Source: Thalassotalea euphylliae
GTDB taxonomy: Bacteria > Pseudomonadota > Gammaproteobacteria > Enterobacterales > Alteromonadaceae
Assembly (NCBI RefSeq): GCF_003390395.1
Contig: NZ_QUOV01000001.1
Span: 1,736,001 to 1,800,000 of the forward strand
Direction: 5' to 3'
Length of the DNA stretch: 64,000 nucleotides
Shown here one piece after another: positions 26,775-34,673 of this stretch; the stretch's first letter is position 1; each line of letters begins with the position of its first letter. A model generated the notes under the pieces. The model was not told the origin of the DNA and did not search any database. It saw nothing but the letters and a program-made list of their open reading frames with translations. The position numbers were made by a program, and so were the translations under genes.

Positions 26775-29753
26775 TTAGAAAGTAAACTTTACCCCCGCTT
26801 TGTAAATACGGCCCAGTGCACTGTATGTACTTGGGAAAGTGTTACCTGAGTTGAAGGTTGTAGAACCTGCTTCGCCGCCAACAACGGGTGGATCTTCATC
26901 CGTTACGTTATCAACACCTAAGGTTAACTTGATGTGCTCGCTGATGTGGTAGCTAGCAAATAGGTCAATGTAGTCATAAGCATCAATTGATCTGAATGCT
27001 TCAAATGAACCTGCTGCTTGTGCTGGCTCCATATCGATACCACTTAAGTGACGCCACAACATTGAAACAGTGAAGTCTTCCATATCCCAAGTAATACGTT
27101 GGTTCCAAGTTGTTTCAGGCGTTGGCGAACAGTTATTACCGTATGCACCTAAACAATCAATCACAGGTAGTACTTCCGAAGACTGGCGTTCATTCGCGAT
27201 ATAATGGTTAATATCGGTGTTAAAACGCAATTCACCCCAATCTTCAAGACCGATAGCGAAGTTAATACCTACTTCCACACCTTCGGCTAATCGATAGCTT
27301 AAGTTGGTGGTAAAGGTCTGAATGCCAGAGCCTGCAATGGTCAAGTCACCACCAATGCGAACGATTTTTGCACATTCACTGGCGATGCCAAATTGATAAC
27401 AAGCATCTAAGGTTTGCTGTGCAGTAAATTCACCAATACTGTTGTCGACTTCAATGTCGTAGTAGTCAACAGAAACCTCTAGATCCCAAAGCTCTTCATT
27501 GGTGTAGACAAAGCCTGCCGTGAAGGTTTCAGCTTCTTCAGCATCTGGTAGTTGGCTTGGGTTAGTCCCTTGGAAAGCATTAACTTGTCCAGAGATAACA
27601 TCTTGAACGCGACCTACTTGCGCGTCTGTCATACCTGTTGAAATACAAAGCTGACGCAATGTACTGTCAATGTTCGCGGCATTAGCAACCGAGCAGGGAT
27701 CGATTAACGCATTGTCTAAACCCGTTACTGATGGCGATGCAATTTCACCCACGTTTGGTGCACGTGTCGCTTCTTGCTGCATCACACGAACTAGTAAGCT
27801 ATCAACCGGACGCCAGCTAAAACCTAGTTTCCACGTTTCATTGCTACCTACTGAGTCGTAGTCTGCTGTACGGAATGCAAACTCCATTTCAAGTGATTCA
27901 GCAAAACTTTCACCTTCAACAATAGGTAACACACCTTCAACGAAGAATTCTTCAACTTTGAAACCACCAGCAATCGGTAGGGTGTTACCACCAGCACCAC
28001 CTAAACAGCTAGTAGGTGCTTCTTTTAAACACTCATCTGGAATAGTTTCACCAGTTTCACGGCGATGCTCATAACCAAAGCTAAGTGATAGTGGCGCGCC
28101 AGCCCATGGCAATTCAATCGCATCAACAGGGCCATTAACACTCGCATTGAACACTTCTTGTGAATATTCTTGCTTAATCAGTGCCGTTGCTGATGAGTAG
28201 GCTGCCATTGCTGGCGTAATAGTGCCAAAACCACCGAACAAGTCGATAGGTACACACGTTGAGTCACCGTTATTACAAGTGACGCCGTCTGTGCTATCTA
28301 ACGCATTTTGTATGTTGCTTACATTCGTGTAGCCTGCACTAATATTGGTTCGGTTAGACTCACCGTATTGGAAAGATACATTGTATTCCCAATCTTCATA
28401 CAATACCCCTTCGATACCTGCAACTAATTGGAATAGTTGAGTTTCAAAGTTAGTGGTACGAGGGCCTAGCTCTAAAGTACGGCGGCGAAGTTGTACTAAC
28501 AAATAATCTTCTTGGTCAACAACCCCGTTGCCATTTACATCTTGCCAGTTTTGTACACCATCATTCAGTAAGCCGTTGGCAAGCGCCTGGTTACCTGCAT
28601 CAATGATCCATTGGCGCGCTTGATCGCCAATAAATGGGTTAGCAATTGGTAGATTAAAGGTTGAACCAAATGTACCTGATGGTGCAACTTGCTGCCTTAC
28701 TTGTGTATTGGTAAAGGTCGCTGTGGTGTAAACAGTGTGCTCTTCCGCTATATCATAGTGGGCAATAGCTGTTGCACCGTAGCGCTCTTGCGGGGTTTGA
28801 TAGAAGTTAAACGGGTTGAAGTTAAAGCGGCTACAATCATCACCTAGCGTTCTATCTTCTCTAAATTGGCCTGCAGCATCTGCACCACCACCAACGATGG
28901 CAAAACGCGTAGGAATAGAGGTTGTAGAACCACCGCCACTTTCAAAGGTAGTTACATTCGGGCCGCCACAATTATCTAACGGTGGAACTGGGCCTTCACC
29001 ATCTAAAAAGGATTGGTAGCCACCGCCAGATGCGGTTGCAATACCTAGTAAACCGAGTGGACGATCACCGAGCATTACAGGCTTTCGATCAGTCCAGTTC
29101 ATAGAAAGTGCAACGTTACCGCGACCATCACTCAGCGAAGAACCAAGGGTTAGTGCAATACTGTCGGTATCGCCATCGCTATCACCTGTTTCAGAATGGT
29201 TAATAAGTAGCTCTACACCTTCAAAATTATTCTTCATCACGAAGTTAACGGCACCTGCAATAGCATCAGAACCGTAAACCGCTGACGCACCACCAGTGAC
29301 TACGTCAACACTTTCAATCAGTGATACAGGCACTGATGCGGTATCAACAATACCGTTAAAGTTAAACGGTATCATTCGGCGACCGTTCATCAACACCAAA
29401 GTACGCTCGGTACCAAGAGCCCTTAAATTGACCGTTGCAGCACCAGCTGTACCGTTGTTTACACTGCCGCCATCGCCTGGAATTGTTGCTGGCAAGTTGC
29501 GCAGAACTTCTTCTATTTGTGGGGTTTGTATCATCTCAATTTCTTGAGCTCCAACAGATACGATAGGACTAGCAGATACCGCACCTGGTCGCCTAATTCG
29601 GCTACCAGTCACGGCAATTCGTTCGATCTCTTCTTCAGCATTTTGTTCAGCTTGTTGGGCAAAAGTGGTTTGCGGAAGGAGGAGAGCGCTTGAGGTTGCA
29701 CCAAACATCAGCGCAAAGCGAACTGACTTCGCTACGCTTGTTTTTGTAAACAT
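26775..29753 (-). CDS. Large TonB-dependent receptor
   Basis: Outer-membrane receptor of 992 residues. It has a signal peptide (about 1-32, TFA-Q), a TonB box near 44-50 (RIAVTGS), a plug domain about 55-175 (LVLMNGRRM, GASAVYGSDAIAGAVNFV) and a beta-barrel ending KAGVKFTF. This subfamily is abundant in Alteromonadales and usually imports oligosaccharides, peptides or other organic compounds rather than iron. Cys pairs occur in loop regions. An EF-hand-like loop (D405, N407, N409, D413, D416) is unusual. No Fur-like box was noticed upstream. It is divergent from a LytS/LytTR pair that might control it. Confidence 0.92.
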   Translation of the reverse strand: MFTKTSVAKSVRFALMFGATSSALLLPQTTFAQQAEQNAEEEIERIAVTGSRIRRPGAVSASPIVSVGAQEIEMIQTPQIEEVLRNLPATIPGDGGSVNNGTAGAATVNLRALGTERTLVLMNGRRMIPFNFNGIVDTASVPVSLIESVDVVTGGASAVYGSDAIAGAVNFVMKNNFEGVELLINHSETGDSDGDTDSIALTLGSSLSDGRGNVALSMNWTDRKPVMLGDRPLGLLGIATASGGGYQSFLDGEGPVPPLDNCGGPNVTTFESGGGSTTSIPTRFAIVGGGADAAGQFREDRTLGDDCSRFNFNPFNFYQTPQERYGATAIAHYDIAEEHTVYTTATFTNTQVRQQVAPSGTFGSTFNLPIANPFIGDQARQWIIDAGNQALANGLLNDGVQNWQDVNGNGVVDQEDYLLVQLRRRTLELGPRTTNFETQLFQLVAGIEGVLYEDWEYNVSFQYGESNRTNISAGYTNVSNIQNALDSTDGVTCNNGDSTCVPIDLFGGFGTITPAMAAYSSATALIKQEYSQEVFNASVNGPVDAIELPWAGAPLSLSFGYEHRRETGETIPDECLKEAPTSCLGGAGGNTLPIAGGFKVEEFFVEGVLPIVEGESFAESLEMEFAFRTADYDSVGSNETWKLGFSWRPVDSLLVRVMQQEATRAPNVGEIASPSVTGLDNALIDPCSVANAANIDSTLRQLCISTGMTDAQVGRVQDVISGQVNAFQGTNPSQLPDAEEAETFTAGFVYTNEELWDLEVSVDYYDIEVDNSIGEFTAQQTLDACYQFGIASECAKIVRIGGDLTIAGSGIQTFTTNLSYRLAEGVEVGINFAIGLEDWGELRFNTDINHYIANERQSSEVLPVIDCLGAYGNNCSPTPETTWNQRITWDMEDFTVSMLWRHLSGIDMEPAQAAGSFEAFRSIDAYDYIDLFASYHISEHIKLTLGVDNVTDEDPPVVGGEAGSTTFNSGNTFPSTYSALGRIYKAGVKFTF

Positions 29754-30207
29754 AATATTCTCCCTGATTTTTTATAATCGTTGTCGAGACGCACGTTTAG
29801 CAGCACCACTTACGAAGCTAGTAGTACGAATGAACAGAGCCACGTTACTCCTGTCGCAAAGCACAGACATTAGCCAATCCATCAGTGGCGCAAATAAAGT
29901 GATTATTGGCCTCATAGCTGATTTAAACGGTAGCTGGATTTAAATAGGCGAAAATTATTTGCTTTCTGAAAGGTAGTAACCACATGATTTTTAATGTAGT
30001 TTTAAGATGGGTGTTGGGAAATTTACAGGTGCGCGGATGGTAAAGTTGCAAAAAGTGACAGCGTCATTTAAGCCTTAGTGTGAGAACTATTTGAATAAAG
30101 CATGTAATTAACTGTTTAACTAACTGTTTAGCTAACTAATAGGCGCATGAGATACAAAAATCAGGCGAGCGTTAATGACGAAGGAAGAACCATCCGCGTT
30201 ATAGATT
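29754..30207. other. Divergent promoter region between TonB receptor and sensor kinase
   Basis: 454 bases with no credible gene. A 12-bp tandem repeat lies at 30109-30132. An AAGGAAG sequence at 30181 is too far (about 20 bases) from the kinase ATG to be its ribosome binding site. Confidence 0.5.
30109..30132. repeat. 12-bp tandem repeat upstream of the LytTR two-component operon
   Basis: TAACTGTTTAAC is directly followed by TAACTGTTTAGC and then a partial TAACTA. It ends 75 bp before the kinase start. LytTR regulators bind direct repeats, so this is a candidate autoregulatory site. Confidence 0.5.
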
Positions 30208-31305
30208 ATGTTTAAAACCTTTATCGACAACTTACCATCTAAATACTTTTGGCTAGCTAATGCCTTGTTTTGGTTGTTATTAAATTCAATGGCGGCAACC
30301 AATAGCTACCGTATGAGTCTACACTTTAACAGGCCAGTAGAGTGGTTCGAAGTGTGGTTAGAGTATTTACCATGGTGGGGAAATTGGGCGCTATTAGCGC
30401 CGTTAATTATCGCCAGCACGCAAATGATTTCGTTTGATGTAGAACGCTTGGTAACCTTTGTTGGCAAAACCTGTGCAGTGATGCTGCTGTTTTTCACTTT
30501 ATATTGGGGCTTAACCATTGTTGAAGTTTCGCTAATTAATAATGGATACATTAACCCAACAGTGCTTGCCGAGGCATTTTCGCAACTCCTACTAAGTCCT
30601 TTGCATATGGACTTTCTCGTTTATTTAGCGGTGTTGTGCTCAGGCTATTCATATACTTATTACAAACACTCACGAATTCAAGCGCGCCGTAATCAAGAGC
30701 TCAGTGAGCAGTTGTTGCAAGTGGAGTTGCAGTCACTGAAGTCTCAACTTAATCCACACTTCTTATTTAATACCTTGAACACGATTGCTAGTTTGATCCG
30801 ACTAGATAACAAAAATAACGCCATCAAAGCCTTGAGTGAACTCAGCTTTATGCTGAGAAAAGTATTAGAAAATCAGCGGCATCAACTGATTTCGCTCGAG
30901 CAAGAAGTCGAGTTTATTCAAAGCTACTTAACCATTCAGCAAATGCGTTTTGCCCATAAGCTGAAAACATCGGTTGATGTTGATGATCAATGCTTGCCAC
31001 TCGATGTGCCTTTTATGCTGTTGCAACCCTTAGTTGAAAATGCTGTTCAGCATGGCTCTCAGTTAGAAAGCGATCAAAATGAACTAAAATTGTCTGTGTA
31101 TTGCCAAGATGAATACTTACACGTCAAACTGATTAATAAAATTCCAGAAAAAGACGAACACAAAGGCTTTGGCATTGGCCTGAGTAATTGTCGAAAGCGC
31201 TTGGAAAAGCTCTACCATTTGGATTTTCAGCTGAGCCTGACGCCGATGGAAAATGGTTATTTTGAAACTTATCTTTGTATGCCGATTGGAGTATTGGATG
31301 CTTAA
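30208..31305 (+). CDS. LytS/YehU-type sensor histidine kinase
   Basis: Membrane kinase of 365 residues. Four hydrophobic segments (about 13-31, 58-74, 87-108 and 131-150) form a short N-terminal sensor, followed by a coiled coil and the His_kinase (PF06580) block LNPHFLFNTLN at 181-191, in which His184 is the likely phosphorylation site. The N-box (PLVENAVQHG) lies near 275-284 and the G-box (GFGIGLSN) near 330. The last 8 bases overlap the regulator gene, so the pair is translationally coupled. The signal is unknown. Confidence 0.92.
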   Translation: MFKTFIDNLPSKYFWLANALFWLLLNSMAATNSYRMSLHFNRPVEWFEVWLEYLPWWGNWALLAPLIIASTQMISFDVERLVTFVGKTCAVMLLFFTLYWGLTIVEVSLINNGYINPTVLAEAFSQLLLSPLHMDFLVYLAVLCSGYSYTYYKHSRIQARRNQELSEQLLQVELQSLKSQLNPHFLFNTLNTIASLIRLDNKNNAIKALSELSFMLRKVLENQRHQLISLEQEVEFIQSYLTIQQMRFAHKLKTSVDVDDQCLPLDVPFMLLQPLVENAVQHGSQLESDQNELKLSVYCQDEYLHVKLINKIPEKDEHKGFGIGLSNCRKRLEKLYHLDFQLSLTPMENGYFETYLCMPIGVLDA

Positions 31306-32059
31306 TATTTTGGTTGCTGACGATGAACCGTTAGCACGCGAAACAATAAAATTGTTACTGGCGAATCAAACCGACGTTGGACACGTCTACGAAGCGCAAG
31401 ATGGAAATCAGGTACTGGATGTATTTAGTGAGCATCACCCAGATATAGTGTTTCTTGATATTCAAATGCCGGGAAAAACGGGCATTGAGCTAGCCGAGCA
31501 GCTGCCTAATGATACTGTGATTATTTTTGCTACCGCCTACGATCAGTTTGCGATTACGGCATTTGAGCTAAATGCTATTGGTTACTTGTTAAAGCCATTT
31601 GATGATGACAAATTCTATGCAGCATTCGATCGCGCTCGCCAACAAGTCGCGAGTAAGTCGCCGACGAACTTCAAAAAAGTTGGGCAACTTATTCAGCATA
31701 TGGTTGACGAGCAAGACCGAGCCTATAAAACGCGTTTAGTGGTGAAAGATCCCGGCCGTATTCGACTTGTCGATGTTGATCAAATTAACTTTATTGCAGG
31801 AGCTGGTAATTATGCCGAAGTTCATTTGTTTGATGACAAGCCTGTGCTGCACCGAGAAACACTAACTAGTTTAGAGAAGCAACTCGACCCGAATGTGTTT
31901 GTTCGTATTCATCGTTCAACTATTGTTAGGCGCTCGAGTGTTATTGAGCTTAGACCTAATGAAAATGGCGATTATAGCGTGATTTTAAAATCGGGAGAGC
32001 AGTTAACGCTTTCGCGTAGAAACAAAGGTAAACTAGAAGCATTGATTGGTGAACAGTAG
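31298..32059 (+). CDS. LytTR-family response regulator
   Basis: Response regulator of 253 residues. The receiver domain (about 1-120) has acidic residues D8/D9, the phospho-acceptor Asp54 (VFLDIQMPG) and the conserved KPF lysine. The LytTR DNA-binding domain (about 150-253) shows INFIAGAGNYAEVHL and VRIHRSTIVRRSSV. The start at 31298, overlapping the kinase stop, is chosen because the receiver begins at once with MLNILVADDE. An open extension upstream only reads kinase sequence in another frame. It probably regulates itself, the divergent TonB receptor, or both. Confidence 0.93.
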   Translation: MLNILVADDEPLARETIKLLLANQTDVGHVYEAQDGNQVLDVFSEHHPDIVFLDIQMPGKTGIELAEQLPNDTVIIFATAYDQFAITAFELNAIGYLLKPFDDDKFYAAFDRARQQVASKSPTNFKKVGQLIQHMVDEQDRAYKTRLVVKDPGRIRLVDVDQINFIAGAGNYAEVHLFDDKPVLHRETLTSLEKQLDPNVFVRIHRSTIVRRSSVIELRPNENGDYSVILKSGEQLTLSRRNKGKLEALIGEQ

Positions 32060-32152
32060 TCAATTGGTTCAAAGGTGCAAAAGCGAGAAGTTTAGTTTTT
32101 AAATGTTGATTAAAAAGCGCTGAACTGTAAAAAGCATACCTACAAACTAGGG

Positions 32153-32184
32153 ATAAAAAAGAAGGGGGCAAAACTTCACCCCCT
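32153..32184 (-). terminator. Terminator, probably for mgsA
   Basis: A stem AGGGGG/CCCCCT with a 10-base loop. On the minus strand it is followed by TCTTTTTTATC. It lies 295 bp beyond the mgsA stop, so an unseen short transcript could also use it. Confidence 0.6.
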
Positions 32185-32306
32185 GTAAAGTCATCATCGT
32201 GTTTAAAATTGACAGATCATAAACACAAAACTACATGCCTCAATGTCATCGAAAATATGTATCCAGAGAGTAGTTGAATCTCATATTTCTCTTTGACGCT
32301 GTCAGT

Positions 32307-32453
32307 ATGGCAAAGAGCTATCCTTATCAACAACGGCGTTGGGATAAACTGATTGAAATTTGGGACAAGTGGCAGACATGGATGGAAAACAGGCCTGAAA
32401 GATTGGTATTAATGTCTTTTAATATCACCAAAATTAGGTATTTTTATAAGTAG
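32307..32453 (+). CDS. Possible 48-residue small protein
   Basis: An ATG-to-TAG frame encodes 48 residues, rich in Trp, Lys and Arg (RRWDKLIEIWDKWQTWMENR). The Trp-rich helical look is unusual for chance sequence. There is no good ribosome binding site and I recognise no family. It could be a remnant of a larger gene. Confidence 0.25.
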   Translation: MAKSYPYQQRRWDKLIEIWDKWQTWMENRPERLVLMSFNITKIRYFYK

Positions 32454-32479
32454 AACAACGACTTGTTTAGAGTTGTACC

Positions 32480-32935
32480 TTATGTTCTGCTTGATATATA
32501 ACGTTGATAATCAGGAACTTTTCGTGCAAACACTTGGCCAAATAAGCTAGAGGTAATGAGTAAGTCCGCACTGGCAATATTACAGGCCACCGGAATATTC
32601 CAAACTGCGGCAAGTCGCAATAAGGCTTTAACGTCAGGGTCATGTGGCTGCGCTTCTAGCGGATCCCAAAAGAAAATTAACACGTCAATCTTTTGCTCTG
32701 TGATCAGTGCGCCAATTTGCTGATCGCCGCCAAGCGGGCCGCTGATGAGCTGGCTCACACTCAGGCCAGTTTGTTTAGCGATGAGTGCGCCTGTCGTACC
32801 TGTTGCGTATAGCTGGTGATTTTTTAACTGTTCAATGTGAGTGTTGGACCACTCAATTAAACTGGCTTTCATGTTGTCGTGAGCTACCAGCGCCACGGAT
32901 TTTTGTGCGTTAGATTGGATCGTTTTGTATTCCAT
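32480..32935 (-). CDS. mgsA: Methylglyoxal synthase
   Basis: Cytoplasmic enzyme of 151 residues converting dihydroxyacetone phosphate to methylglyoxal and phosphate, a bypass of lower glycolysis. The catalytic residues match Escherichia coli numbering: His19, Asp71 within [11 protein letters not shown], Asp91 in [14 protein letters not shown], His98 and Asp101. Thr45/Thr47/Thr48 and Ser65 of the phosphate site are present. Full length. It is a single-gene unit. Confidence 0.97.
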   Translation of the reverse strand: MEYKTIQSNAQKSVALVAHDNMKASLIEWSNTHIEQLKNHQLYATGTTGALIAKQTGLSVSQLISGPLGGDQQIGALITEQKIDVLIFFWDPLEAQPHDPDVKALLRLAAVWNIPVACNIASADLLITSSLFGQVFARKVPDYQRYISSRT

Positions 32936-33410
32936 CGTTTTATTTTCCCTAATGAGTTCTTTAATAAGCCAACTGCGATGTGATTTTTTAGCTGTAACAC
33001 TTGTTTTAGCGCACTCATGAGCAGAAAGCAGTTATAAAATATTTCATCAAAGGTTTTAGGGCGTGTTGATCTTTCAGGGTTGTTTTTGCAGCAGTCTGTT
33101 TGGGTTTTATACAAGGCGGTACTTGTGTAATGTAGTCATTCTCCATAAATAAGTGCCAACACAGTAGAAAATTCAAACAGACGCTGCCCTGCGGGTTCAT
33201 CTAAACGCTTCCTGCTCATTGTTGCTCGCTTTTTACATAGAACGACTATGCGACAAAGCGAGCGCCGCGATCAGAAAGCGTTTAGATTGAACAAAATTCA
33301 ATCTCGAAAGGTCAACACGCCCTAGTTAGCATCTAAAAATAGCGCTATCTAAAATTCACTATTCGGGTAAAATTGTGGGCTTTCGAAAATAAAAAAAATC
33401 TCCGCTTTTG
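32936..33410. other. Region between mgsA and sbcD, mostly a MITE
   Basis: The first 120 bases hold the mgsA promoter side with no clear signal. Bases 33057-33324 are the MITE-like element. The last 86 bases must contain the sbcD promoter. Confidence 0.6.
33057..33324. mobile_element. MITE-like element with 19-bp terminal inverted repeats
   Basis: Terminal inverted repeats TAGGGCGTGTTGATCTTTC (33057-33075) and GAAAGGTCAACACGCCCTA (33306-33324) match at 18 of 19 positions. The ends read as GGGCG...CGCCC flanked by TA on each side, which suggests a TA target duplication as in IS630/Tc1-type elements. The internal 190 bases carry nested palindromes: TCTAAACGCTT/AAGCGTTTAGA at 33200-33286, an inner GCTCGCTTT/AAAGCGAGC pair, and GATTGAA-N5-TTCAATC at 33285-33303. 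There is no transposase, so it would be non-autonomous. The family assignment is inferred. Confidence 0.75.
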
Positions 33411-34673
33411 ATGAAAATCCTTCACACTTCTGACTGGCATTTGGGTCAACACTTTTATGGCAAAAGCCGCGCGAATGAACACCTGCAATTTCTCAATTGG
33501 TTGCTTGAACAGGTTACTGAGCACAGCGTTGATGCCATCATTTTAGCAGGTGATATTTTTGATACCAGCACACCGCCAAGCTATGCTCGTGAGCTGTATT
33601 TTAACTTTATTGATAAGTTGAATACATTAGGCTGTCAGTTGATTGCGCTAGCAGGCAACCATGATTCTGTTGCCATGTTAAATGAGTCGAAACAATTGCT
33701 AGCAGCACTGAATACGCAAGTGATCACAACGGCATCAGCCGACAGTGACGAGCAGTTAGTCACGATTAAAAATGCCAGTGGCAAGGCGCTAGGCGTTGTG
33801 TGCGCAATCCCTTTTTTACGTCCTCGTGATTTAGTGACAAGTCGAGCGGGGCAAAGCGCAACAGACAAGCAATTGCAACTGCAAGTAGCAATTACCGAGC
33901 ATTATCAAACACTTTATGAATCGGCGAATGCATACCAACTGCCCGTGATCATGACAGGCCATCTCACTACAGTGGGCAGCAAAACGTCTGATTCTGTTCG
34001 TGAGATATACATAGGCACCTTAGAAGCTTTCCCGGCAAACGCATTCCCACAAGCCGACTATATTGCACTTGGTCATATTCATCGCCCGCAAAAGGTTGCT
34101 GGTAATGACACGATTCGCTATTCAGGTTCACCTATACCGCTCAGTTTTGATGAAGCATCGCATGATAAAACGGTTAATTTAGTAAGTGTTAATGACCAAT
34201 CAACGGTTGAAGTCGAAGCACTGACAATTCCTCGCTTTCAGCCGATGGCAATGCTAAAAACCAGTGTTGACGAGCTGGCGACAAGCATTGAACAGCTAGC
34301 GCAAGAGTATTGTGAGCAAATCACAACCGATTTACCTCTATGGTTAGATATTGAAATTAGCGCACAAGGCTACTTGGCTGATCTGTCTGGGCGTGTGCAA
34401 GAATTAGTGAAAGATCTACCGATAGAAGTGTTGCTCATTCGTCGTAGCAAACAAGAGCGTCAGCAAATACTCGCAGAGCAGCGCACAGTCACGTTAGAAG
34501 AACTTTCTGTGAGCGATGTTTTTACCGCTCGCCTAGCACAAGAAGAGTGGCAAACAGATGAGCAAGAGAACCAAAAAGAACGGCTAACAGAACTCTTTAA
34601 GCAAGTGCATCAACAAGTGCTAGATGAAACTAATGCCAAGCATGTCGAATCGAATACGGGAGGCAAAGCCTAA
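33411..34673 (+). CDS. sbcD: Exonuclease SbcCD nuclease subunit SbcD
   Basis: Mre11-type nuclease of 420 residues. With SbcC it cleaves hairpins and DNA ends during replication and repair. Phosphoesterase motifs are in order: D8-x-H10 (TSDWHLGQ), GDIFD near 47-51, GNHDS near 82-86, GHLTT and GHIHRPQ. The C-terminal capping region is normal in length. An in-frame TTG just before the ATG is possible, but ATG at 33411 is preferred. The stop codon overlaps the sbcC start by one base (TAATG), so the two are coupled. Confidence 0.96.
   Translation: MKILHTSDWHLGQHFYGKSRANEHLQFLNWLLEQVTEHSVDAIILAGDIFDTSTPPSYARELYFNFIDKLNTLGCQLIALAGNHDSVAMLNESKQLLAALNTQVITTASADSDEQLVTIKNASGKALGVVCAIPFLRPRDLVTSRAGQSATDKQLQLQVAITEHYQTLYESANAYQLPVIMTGHLTTVGSKTSDSVREIYIGTLEAFPANAFPQADYIALGHIHRPQKVAGNDTIRYSGSPIPLSFDEASHDKTVNLVSVNDQSTVEVEALTIPRFQPMAMLKTSVDELATSIEQLAQEYCEQITTDLPLWLDIEISAQGYLADLSGRVQELVKDLPIEVLLIRRSKQERQQILAEQRTVTLEELSVSDVFTARLAQEEWQTDEQENQKERLTELFKQVHQQVLDETNAKHVESNTGGKA

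Larger units (their letters stand above)
32060..32479. other. Region between regulator and mgsA
   Basis: 420 bases. It holds the mgsA terminator at 32153-32184 and a 48-codon frame at 32307-32453, described separately. Nothing else is supported. Confidence 0.45.

Noticed and set aside
33015..33200. Minus-strand frames between mgsA and sbcD
   Set aside because: They lie across the MITE-like element and have no protein family features or binding sites.
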